Shown here piece by piece: positions 49,181 through 58,629 of a DNA stretch of 64,000 nucleotides. The stretch is taken from NCBI GenBank assembly GCA_033182465.1, contig CP137323.1:2356001-2420000 (forward strand), given 5' to 3'. Positions within the stretch are counted from its first letter, which is position 1. Each line of letters begins with the position of its first letter. The DNA is from Sanghuangporus weigelae. Lineage: Eukaryota > Basidiomycota > Agaricomycetes > Hymenochaetales > Hymenochaetaceae. The notes below the pieces were generated by a model. The model searched no databases. It was not told the DNA's origin and worked only from the letters and a program-made list of their open reading frames with translations. Made by a program: the position numbers and the translations under genes.

Positions 49181-50366
49181 ATGGTCTTTAAGAAAACCAA
49201 GGCATGTTCGTTCAAGTTCAATTCCTTCGGGCATGAAGATGAGGAGATCATCCACCGAGAGTACGAGCAAATGCTCGAATACCTCGGCCAGAACGGTCAA
49301 CCTCTCACACCTCAAAGAAATAAACTATGTTATCCGCGCCCGGTGCACATCGTCGCGATGATGGCGACGGTTGAAGAAACCGATGAGGTGAGTGACCGGT
49401 ATTTATATGAGCCAGTTCCAGCCACTAAATACGACCCTTAAGGTGGCTGAGGGCACAATCGAAAATAATAATGGCCTTCGGCCACCGGAAGGCAACATCC
49501 AGGCTGCGCCTGACAATAGGGAGCCACATACATCGGACGAGGGTCAGCAGACCCACACGAGTAACAACTCGCACGATGAACAACCGTCTACCGCTGCAGG
49601 TGGGTCCAGTGGACAGTCCACCTCAGAGGCGACACAAGGACCGACAGCTCAACCGCGGCAGGTTCGAAGATCAGTCTTCACTCGCCCGCCTCCTGATTAC
49701 TACACGAGGCCGTGGCGTCCGCCATCGCCTATTGAACACAGGCGAACACCCCAGGTATTTTTCCCTCCTAGCCGCCCATTGCCTCGACGCAGACGGGAAC
49801 CACCACGGCCGACACCGCTGCCAGAAGAACCGTCTCAAGCGGTGAACAGCGTGCCCACCGTTGAAGAACTATTTCAGGTGTTGAACAGCGCTCCGGCACC
49901 TGAAACGGAAGCTACCCAAGACGAGGTGGAAGCGGAAGAGGAGGTGGTGAACGAGGAGGAACGAGATGATGCGTCAAACTGGTCATCTGACTGGTCCGAC
50001 GACGAAGACGCCGAGGATGCCAATCCGTGGATTTTTACAACTCATAGTAACGATTCGGATGAGTCGGATTGGACCGAGGATTATTCTCTCCACGGGCGCT
50101 CCTTCTTTCATGACGATTCCGAGACGGATGAGGTCGACATCACGATGGAGAGCATGTTGTCGACGCTTCCATCTCCTGGTCTTCTCGTACGTGACCAGCT
50201 CACGCAGTCCTCATTCCCTTCAGAGCCAAGCCCTTCCACCACTTGGGCATTGGATGAATACCTCAACGACATCGAGGTGTACATCAGGGGCTCGCCGACG
50301 AGGAATGCACCCTGGAGGTTAGAAGCGCCCGAAATGCCCGTCTTAGAGAGACGACACTCGATATGA
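49181..50366 (+). CDS. Acidic Ser/Pro-rich family protein, gene D
   Basis: Exons 49181-49387 and 49443-50366 give 1131 bases and 376 residues. Exon sizes match gene C (exon 1 is 207 bases in both, the intron 55 in both). The first patch is worn (FKFNSFGHEDEE) and the second motif reads CYPRPVHIVAMMATVEETDE before the phase-0 intron. Exon 2 is much closer to C than exon 1 is: RRSVFTRPPPDYYTRPWRPP, VFFPPSRPLPRRRREPPRPT, DESDWTEDYSLHGRSFFHDD and WALDEYLNDIEVYIRGSP are shared. An 11-residue Glu-rich stretch present in C is missing. The frame is fully open despite many substitutions, which argues for selection on the protein. Function unknown. Confidence 0.72.
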
Positions 50367-52118
50367 ACAGAGCTCGATGTGTCTCACCTTATATTTAATA
50401 ATATGTTCTACTTGATCGTCGGCAACTTTCAGAGGTTGACGAAGTTTTATAAGCTCACCTCATCAAATGGAATGATCACGGGCGTGCTTAGAATACTGTC
50501 AAGTCTGTCCGTAACGACCTGAGAAAAGTACGTCACAATGATCGATGGATAGGCCAGGCTCTCCTGAAGTCCGCCAATAAGTATAGTCTAAAGGTCGACC
50601 GGAGATAATCCAGACTGATAAATATACCGACCGAAAGAAAACTGTTGAGTAATCAAGAGACGCTGGGAGCTAGCGAACGTCGTTCCCTGAGTTCATCATG
50701 GACAGCGTAGCACCACGTCGTGAGTGATTCGCAGAGTACACCGAACAATGACAGCAATACGTAGGAGGAGCTGCCAGCGTTGCGGAGATGAAGATGGTAG
50801 TCAATAGCAAGCAAGATTCCAAAAATTCAGTTCGGGGATTGCCGTATCATTATCAAATAACCGCCAAAAAAAAAAAAAAAAACTCACAGAGAATTCGCGA
50901 GCTTGGCACTAATCTTTTGCCAGTCGTGCTAAGCTGCTCTGCAATTTCTTGACCTCATTCGCTTGGAAGAAGTCACCTACAGATGCAACGAATATCACAT
51001 ATCGTCTCGAGAGTCTGACGTCTTTGTGATTCTATGTCGGGGTCCATGAAAGGAAATATCTTCGGGGTTTTGGTTGGCTTGGGACGAAGTGCACACCTAA
51101 GACTCATATACATCTGTAAGAACCAAATTGGTGATGATCTAGCTCGATATACAATCCGCTTTTCTACCTCTTTCTGTTTCTATCTTTATTTTTATTTAAA
51201 TAGCTTTGGAAATAAAGCATAAAGTGCATAAATTTGATTTCTAATTAGTGCGGATTGAGATAATTAAACTCATATCATAAGTGCCTCTAGTACACACTTG
51301 CGAACTCAAGCTGTAAACAAAGCAGCGATTGATCGATCGATCTCTTTTGCTCTTAGAATATAATTTCCAAATAAAATACAGTACAGATGGTCATCTACCA
51401 TACCATTATTCAAGCACCCTTTGGAATGTGTCGAAATCAGTCCTCTGGCTAATTCTATTCGTGTCTCTGAAGATCCACCCAATGACGATATAGAGAACCA
51501 AGGAGCCTGTGTGAATAGGTTATCTGCTCTATGGTGTCAAGGGGGATATCAAGACACGACTAGAGTTGTTCTCCATACCTACGGTACATCAGCCAACGTG
51601 TTCAATGATATTACCACCTCTATAAAGCGAAGGAATCTGGAGGACCGAACCAATGGCCAGTATAGAGTACCTAGCCTCCCCTCAGGCGTAGTTCTCCAAC
51701 AAAAACGTGAAGAGAGTAAAGCTGGTCCGAGCATGATGGCTCGTTTATAAATAAAGAATTTGAAAGCGCCTTGTATCAGGCCTTTCTAACAAGCACCTTG
51801 GTCTGGGAAATGGCGAGCATCAACACGAGCGACGTTGGAAAGTCCGCCGACTTCAGCTTCCGTGTTTACGGGAAGACGATGGCCGGTTCACGGCAATTAG
51901 CCAGAGTAGCTAAGGCGCTCTCAAGTGCCTTCACCCCATCCAAAACACATGCTTCAAATCAAATAATGAGCCGTCTACGACCATCATAGTGCGGCGAGCG
52001 CATAGACCATGAGAGGGTGTGAGAAATTTATACCGTAGGCAGAACCGGGCTTAGACCGTGGCTTGCAACCTCGCAACGGCATCTGCCGAAACCCCGACCA
52101 AAAAGCCTTTGAGGAGAG
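50367..52118. other. Tail of unit 2 and 5' flank of gene E
   Basis: Contains the decayed copy of the membrane-protein relic (about 50450-51060), the A run at 50866 and the end of the duplication near 51993. No intact gene. Confidence 0.4.
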
Positions 52119-52123
52119 TATAA
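52119..52123 (+). promoter_or_regulatory. TATA box of gene E
   Basis: TATAA inside GAGGAGAGTATAACAACCC, exactly 100 bases before the start codon and at the same distance in gene F. The last 60 bases of leader are almost identical in E and F. Confidence 0.45.
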
Positions 52124-52218
52124 CAACCCACGAAGCGACCTCCCCCCTCTTTCCAACCTACCACTACCATCCACCTAGCAGTATCGAGAAGTTTCCTCCC
52201 CTCCTGCTATTAGCTATC

Positions 52219-53651
52219 ATGTCTTTCTTCAATAACTCCTCTACGCATACTTGGGCACAGTTCGTATGGCCTTGGCCCTGCGTGCCGCCGCCGACGTTTG
52301 AGTTCAGTTCGTTCGCGGAATTGGACCAGGCCGTCGTTAATCCTGAAATCGAGCGAATGCTCGATTTTGTCAATAGTTTCGACGAGCCCCCATTCGACAC
52401 GATCACTCCTGAACTGGCATCTGAGCAGCCAATGTGCCCCTTGTATCCACCTGGCCTCCATGTCGGAGGGGTCCCTCTACGCAACATGGTTTCTGATTCC
52501 AAGGTAAGCCACCTATCCTTCGCGCTCCCTAGCCACGGTAACTCATTGCGATCATGGTTCAGTCCAAGGTCGAGCTTGTTCAACCTCGTCCGGTCAGGAA
52601 GATAGCCATCCGGAACGCATTGGCTCGCTTCGAAGATGTAAGCCACCTAACCTTTTATCTCTTCCCACTCAAGCCACATGACTTATCATGATCCCATCAG
52701 ATGGCAAACTCCTCGGACTCCCTCCCCGATCTCTGCAATCCTGGCTCGCTCTCATATTCTTCGTCTAACGCATATGCTACCTGTCCATCGTCGGTTCACA
52801 ACGCCAACACTCGTGACATCCCTGCGAAGAGGCATAACCCGGCAGAGGAGCTGGATAGACTCTTTCCTGCGGAGCGTCATCAGGCTAAGGCAAACGCGAT
52901 TGGTAACTCATGCTTCTATCCACCTGGCCTCTACGCGCCGACTCCGCGTCCGGCTCAAACCAACCGTGCTCCGATTCGCCCATCTGGTGGCCGCGCTTGT
53001 CTATCCCCTGGCTTCCTCGAGAACTTCGAAGGTCACGAGCGCACTCAGCCTCCTAGGCCTACTTTCGTGCTTAAGAGGTCCCCGCCCCGCGAATCGACTC
53101 CCCCTCGTCAGTCCACCCCGTCTAGCTCGAGCTCCCCAGAGGCAACATACGTACGCGGTCATGAAATCGCTAGGCTTGTCCGGGAGTTCGGTGATATCTT
53201 CGTGGAGCGCAACGACCTGTCCTTCGACAAAAACGAACCCGATTCCAGCTGGTTCGACGATGAGCTCGATAGGTCTGCGATCGCCGACTTCAATCCGGCT
53301 GCAAATCACTCGTTCTCGACAGATGGCGATGGCTCGTTCTTCCTTTTGGACAACTCGTTCTCTGGCCATGTCGCAAATGAGGACAGCTATTTTGCGGATG
53401 AGGAGTCCAACTCCTCCGAATCCCCGTGCTCCAGCCCGGTCTTCTCGCGTGCCTCGTCTCCTGTGTCGTCTCCGGGTTCGTTCATTTTCAATGGTCCTAC
53501 GATTCGCCTGGTGCCATCTACACACTCCACGGACACCGACGTCATGAGTCTTCCTGACGTGGACAGTGCCATCCTCCTAGACATCCAACGCATGCGCGAA
53601 GCGGATGAAAGGGCCAGGAACGAGATAGGACTAGGCGCGGTGGCGGCATAA
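52219..53651 (+). CDS. Acidic Ser-rich family protein, gene E
   Basis: Exons 52219-52503, 52563-52637 and 52701-53651 give 1311 bases and 436 residues, starting MSFFNNSSTHTWAQFVWPWP. Exon 1 has the first patch (TFEFSSFAELDQAVVNP). Exon 2, only 25 residues, is the second motif alone (PRPVRKIAIRNALARFED), ending at the phase-0 intron of 63 bases. Exon 3 carries EELDRLFPAERHQAKANAIG, a Pro-rich PPRPTFVLKRSPPR, a short helix (GHEIARLVREFGDIFVER), DSSWFDDELDRSAIADFNP, EDSYFADEESNSSES and a C-terminal helix (LLDIQRMREADERARNEIG). YPPGL occurs twice. It is acidic and has no signal peptide. Closest relative is gene F, then A. Function unknown. Confidence 0.75.
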
Positions 53652-54614
53652 ACAACGTTCATGGTTAAACGGCTCTACTAAGGTGTGAGTCATGCTATTT
53701 CTTTGTGTAACCTGCACGAGTACTGATATCAGTATCCAGACCTCGCGAGTTAGAGGACTAAACACACCGAAGAATATTTCCCTTACGTTGTCTTCCTATT
53801 TATATCTGCGTGGTTTCTTCCCCTCCTGTGTACCAGTGTACTCTTTCCGAAACTGTCGCTACGCCGTAGGCGCACATTCACCGACGAGAGCCTAGCAAGG
53901 AGTCTGGAACTCTGCTCGCATCATACACGATCAGCGAGCGGCGTCCACCTGCATGACAACCTCGCCTCTTTGCTCAGTGCAGTGTCATACGGCAAGACAG
54001 AGACAATGTAAATTAGAAAGTAGAGAACTATCCAGCGTAGGAGGCGACGCGTTGACCAAATAGTTGCGCTAGCTTCGTCACTTGTAGATAGTCTAGTCTG
54101 TACCATTAGTCTCTCTTCTTCCTTCTCTAGCGTATTCCTGTAAACTTGTCCACTAGACAATATACCTCCCGATTTCGTTCGTCCTCCCCGCAGAGGAATC
54201 GACGAGATCGCGGTCTGTCTGTGATCATAAACATACTTGTCTGTGTTCTTCCGTCGAGTGCAAGCATGCGACATTGATGCAATGAAGGAAAATACAGAAC
54301 CTTTGCGAGCCAGCATGTACGAAAGTCAATTGCGGGAAGACAGAATGAGTTACTTTCACGTCATAGTGCGACCTAAACGCAGAGTGCAGTCTCTCTCTCC
54401 GGCGTACAGTGGCGCACTGGAGTGAAAGAACTGAAAGGCTTTGAAAACGACTGCACGTCGTGTGAGAGTTTTGTGCTCCGTCAATGATGATCGGCGTCCC
54501 GAATCTGCACAGTTTACGAATTCTGTCACATCATATCATGATCTAGTAAACTATCTACGTATATGATACAGTGGAGAGAGATATACTAAGATTGAGGAAT
54601 ATGAATTGGCTATA
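53652..54614. other. 3' flank of gene E
   Basis: The first 600 bases match the 3' flank of gene F; the rest shows nothing clear. Confidence 0.4.
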
Positions 54615-55063
54615 TTAATGCGAAAGTCCCATAATTTGAGTATTCCCTGAACACAGTACTATTGACTCCTCCGACTCGCATTCTCGACACGTCCGGAGTG
54701 ACGAAAGTAGTTTGATGACGTCCTCGACTTCTATATCATACACCGTTCCCAAAGAGGGTATTGCATCTGCGCATTTTGGAAAATCAGATCTTGCGAAGAG
54801 TTCCGTCTCGGACAGGTGGACCACGTACAGAATTTGTTCGACATCTTGTAGATAAATCCAGACTGCACGGAACACACGTTTCAAGTTGATATTGAAGTTG
54901 AACCCACTTACATCTCTGTACCAAATCTCGGATGAGATTCCAAAAGCTTCTGAGAGGTGCAGATGGGCTGACCATAAGACAAGCGGTCAGTGACGGGCAG
55001 TACCAGGATTATAGGTATAGTATCTGTGACATCGTACCTTTTGAACACTCGAAAACCATTCAT
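54615..55063 (-). CDS. Small hypothetical protein, three exons
   Basis: From the ATG at 55063 (MNGFRVFK), a 70-base intron and a 48-base intron (GTAAGTGG to CCGTGCAG) link short exons into one frame: SPSAPLRSFWNLIRDLVQ, then FWIYLQDVEQILYVVHLSET, then DIEVEDVIKLLSSLRTCREC, ending CSGNTQIMGLSH. Both splice pairs are canonical and the frame is kept. The amphipathic, Leu-rich text looks like protein. No family is recognised. The gene may extend upstream with exons I could not place, or be a remnant of a longer gene. It lies between the E and F copies and is not duplicated with them. Confidence 0.4.
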
Positions 55064-56286
55064 CGCTCTCGCCCGCTCTGAGGATCGTGTCTGTGTTCCG
55101 GATGGCGATGCGAGCCTTTCACAATAGGAAAAGACGTTGCAGGGCCCTGGCCCGAGATCCACTTTGAGGCCCAATCACTCCGACACGAGGCTGTGCTGCA
55201 TAGGACCGCTAGCTGCAAGGGTACATCGTTGCGTCGCCGACATCGATTCCTTAGCCACGGGCAACAATCTTCCGTCTATGCTTGCGTGTTTGTTTTCTTT
55301 TTCTTTTGATAGGTGAATGGGACCGTAAGTAGAGATCATGTACGAAGAGTAATCACACCCAAACATTAGCATAAAGAATCAGCTCCATGAAATGCCAGAC
55401 AAAATTGCATACATGCACAATCGCGGAGCTATACCAAGAAGGGTACGAGCTAGGGAATGAGGAAGTGGAAGATGAGAGAACATCGCAGATCGGGTTGATC
55501 AGGAGGAACTCTCTTCGTCGTTATGACCGCCTACGCAAGACCTTCCATCCTCCGATATAACTGAACTGAATGTCAAACAAAAGTAGCCATGAGTTCCAAA
55601 TAAACTTGAAGCTGTACATGAACGATCGCTGTCGCTCGATTGAGCTGAAACCTCATATCGTGATTATGCTCGAATATGTATACCATCGAAAATACTAGTT
55701 TTGCTGAACCAGTCGATCCAGTTCCGGGTAACTCTTTTAGTATCCGATGGATGCGAGAGTTCAACAACGGAATGGGTGATGGTATCGGCAGTCTAGTAGC
55801 ATCAATGGCATCTACAGTCATGGCCAGCATGAGCACTGGAGCGAACTGTGTTGCGTGCCTTAGCCAATTAAGCCTTATGCTTTCTCCTGCCAATTCAACA
55901 AAAGATTCAAAAACGAGATGAAAACGATGACAGTCATCCCATAGGACGTAGTCTCCGAGAAGACAATGCAAAGGCATTGCAACATCAAGACGAAAGGGCT
56001 AAGACCGGTTCTGTATAAAATGGTTCAAACTGAGGCTGTGCAATCACTTTGTGGAGAAGACCTCCACGTCTTGCTCATCCCCGTAAGCATAATTTGAATG
56101 CAGGCATAGCTACCGTCCGACTCGGTGGCGACGCAGCTGAGATGAATTTATTACGCGGCTCAAGCATTGGCTTGTTGGCCTAAGCGCGTGAGAAAGCACT
56201 TCTAAAGCGAGGCACAGCTTAGACCGTGGCTTGAAACTTGAGCACGGCATCTGCCGAGGCCCTGGCCACAAAGCCTTTGAGGAGAG
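55064..56286. other. Intergenic region between the small gene and gene F
   Basis: A minus-strand frame at 55977-55573 (134 codons) has no recognised pattern or splice partners. The last 75 bases match the leader of gene E. Confidence 0.35.
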
Positions 56287-56291
56287 TATAA
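56287..56291 (+). promoter_or_regulatory. TATA box of gene F
   Basis: TATAA, 100 bases before the start codon, in the same context as in gene E. Confidence 0.45.
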
Positions 56292-56386
56292 CAACCCGCG
56301 AAACGATCGTCCCCCTCTTTCCAACCTACCACCACCATCCACCTAGCAGTATCGAGAAGTTTCCTCCCCTCCTGCTATTAGCTATC

Positions 56387-57810
56387 ATGTCTTTCTTCAA
56401 CAACTCCTCTACGCATACTTGGGCAAACTTCGTATGGCCTTGGCCCTGCGTCCCACCCACGACGTTCGAGTTCAGCTCGTACGCAGAGGTGGACCAGGCT
56501 GTCATTGACCCCGAAATCGAAAAAAGGCTCGACTTCGTCAACGTTTTTGACGAACCGCCTCCTCTATCGCAGACATCTGAACTGGAACTTAATCCGCAGG
56601 CCGACTTGCGGTACCCCCCTGGACTCCTTGTCGGAGGGGTCCCGCGTTGGAACACGGCTTCTGGTTTCGAGGTAAGCCACCTATCCTTCGTACTTCCTAG
56701 CCACGATGGCTCATCGTGACCATGAAATAGCCCAAGGTCGAACTGATTCAACCGCGTCCAGTCAGGAAGATAGCTATCCGGAACGCATTGGCTCGCTTCG
56801 AGGATGTAAGCCACCTAACCTTTTATCTCTTTCCACTCAAGCCACATGACTTATCATGATCCCATCAGATGGCAAACTCTTCGGACTCCCTCCCCGATCT
56901 CTGCAATACCGGCTCGCTCTCGGATTCTTCGTCTAACACATACGCTACCTGCCCATCGTCAGTTCAGAATGTCGACGTCCCGGTCAAGAGGCATAATCCG
57001 GCAGAGGAGTTGGACAGGCTCTTCCCTGCGGAGCGTCATCAGGCCAAGGCAAATGCGATCGGCAACTCATGCTTCTACCCACCTGGCCTCTACGCGCCGA
57101 CTCCACGTCCAGCTCAGACCAACCGTGCACCGATTCGCCCATCTGGTGGCCGTGCTTGTCTTTCCCCTGGATTCCTTGAGAACTTCGAGGGTCACGAACG
57201 CGCTGAGCCTCCTAGGCCTACTTTCGTGCTCAAGAGGTCCCCGCCCCGTGCATCTACTCCCCCTCGGCAGCCTACCCCGCCTAGTTCAAGCTCTCCAGAG
57301 GCAACCTATGTACGCGGTCACGAAATTGCAAGGCTCGTTCGGGAATTCGGTGATATCTTTGTGGAGCGCGATCATCTATCGTTCGATAAGAACGAGACCG
57401 ACTCCAGCTGGTTCGACGACGAGCTCGACAGGTCTGCGATCGCCGATTTCAACCCTGCTGCAAATCAGACGTTCTCCACTGATGGTGACGGCTCATTCTT
57501 CCTCCTCGACAACTCGTTCTCCAGCCACGTCGCGAATGAGGACAGCTATTTTGCGGATGAGGAGTCCAACTCCTCCGAGTCTCCGTGTTCCAGCCCGGTC
57601 TTCTCGCGTGCGTCGTCTCCTGTGTCATCTCCGGATTCGTTCATTTTCAATGGTCCTACCATTCGCCTGGTGCAGTCTACAAATCCCACAGACACCGAAA
57701 TCATGAGTCCGCCTGACATGGACAGTGTCATCCTCCTAGGGATCCGACGCATGCGTGAAGCAGATGAAAGGGTCAGGAACCAGATAGGACTAGGTGCGGC
57801 GGCGGCGTAA
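56387..57810 (+). CDS. Acidic Ser-rich family protein, gene F
   Basis: Exons 56387-56671, 56731-56805 and 56869-57810 give 1302 bases and 433 residues. Exon 1, exon 2 and both introns have the same lengths as in gene E (285, 75, 59 and 63 bases). Exon 3 is about 90% identical in protein. Exon 1 is far more diverged: residues about 58-74 are almost wholly different (PLSQTSELELNPQADLR here, FDTITPELASEQPMCPL in E) while the flanking DEPP and YPPGL stay fixed. The family motifs are TFEFSSYAEVDQAVIDP, PRPVRKIAIRNALARFED, EELDRLFPAERHQ, PPRPTFVLKRSPPR and EDSYFADEESNSSES. Function unknown. The frame is fully open. Confidence 0.75.
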
Positions 57811-58629
57811 ACAATGGCCATGGTTAAACGTCACTTGAATTTAAGGAGTGAGCTACGTTATTTCGTTAAATGACCTGAACGTGTACTGATATCAGTCTCC
57901 AGACCTCGCGAATTAGAGGACTGAACACACCCGAAGAATATTTTCCCCTTGCGTTGTCTTCCTATTTATATCTGCGTGGTTTCTTCCTCTCTGTACAACA
58001 GTGTACTATTCGCGACGCGGTCGGTCCGTCGTAGATCCTCGATGCTATCAAACTTGGACTCGACGAGTCGTGCACGCCGGGTGAGGAGAGACGATGGCTT
58101 TGCTGTCGCGCTATCGTCAAGGTCTCCCATCTTCATCCGCGTTGCCCCTCCCCCCCTCCTACGCGACCCTCTCCGCGCATAGATTGTACTTTATCCTATG
58201 GTCCATGTGCCAGGATCGTCAGATCTTTCTCGCGTGATCCGGGAACCTATCTATACGAAGGAGATGTTTCGACAACTCCGTCGGACGTCGACGTCTTCTT
58301 CTGCGCTTGTAGATAATCTGTACATCAGTATCTTTTCCTTTGCGTATCCCTGCTTTCTTCTGCCTTGTTCTGTTCTGTTCTATCTTGTTTTCTCCGTTGC
58401 TTTGTTGTAAAATTGCTCGCTAGACAATATACCTCCCGTTTCTGATGGTCTATCCTTCCTCAAGGGTAGACTGTCGGCGATGGGTCAGTCTGTGATCATA
58501 AATACCTTAGGTGTGATCCTTCGTTTAAGTTGAACACAAGAGTATCCTATATTAGGAAATAAGTATAATGAAATCATACACCGGTAGTCTCTCGTAAGAA
58601 TTCTGTATAATGTAAGTTAGCATTGTTAA
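57811..58629. other. 3' flank of gene F
   Basis: The first 700 bases match the flank of gene E. A frame at 58198-58410 lies in this flank and has no open counterpart there. Confidence 0.4.

Larger units (their letters stand above)
47966..51993. repeat. Tandem duplication, unit 2 (INO1 fragment + gene D)
   Basis: Second copy of the 43819-47965 segment, in direct orientation and abutting it. The offset at the left edge is 4147 bases. It ends near 51993 with CATAGTGCGGC, matching the end of unit 1. A 17-base A run at 50866-50882 is an insertion relative to unit 1. Confidence 0.85.
52045..54260. repeat. Second duplication pair, copy containing gene E
   Basis: Similarity to 56213-58530 starts at GCTTAGACCGTGGCTTG, covers 5' leader, gene and 3' flank, and fades near GTCTGTGATCATAAA (54216 and 58487). 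The copies are direct repeats about 4.17 kb apart, with unrelated sequence between them. Confidence 0.8.
56213..58530. repeat. Second duplication pair, copy containing gene F
   Basis: Counterpart of 52045-54260. Coding, intron and leader lengths are the same in both copies up to exon 3. The 3' flank has several indels. Confidence 0.8.

Noticed and set aside
50866-50882. Run of 17 A as a sign of retroposition
   Set aside because: It is an isolated insertion inside a duplicated non-coding segment, with no retroposed gene in front of it and no flanking duplication seen.
55573-55977. 134-codon minus-strand frame between E and F
   Set aside because: No family pattern, no introns that extend it and no paralogous copy beside gene F.
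52678-57706. Long open frames of 289 and 286 codons in another forward frame across exon 3 of both E and F, beginning in intron 2
   Set aside because: They overlap a better-supported frame that carries the family motifs. The text is Ser/Arg/Leu-rich, as expected when C-ending codons are read one base off. The conserved start lies in a spliced intron. A frame-specific dN/dS test would be needed to revive it.
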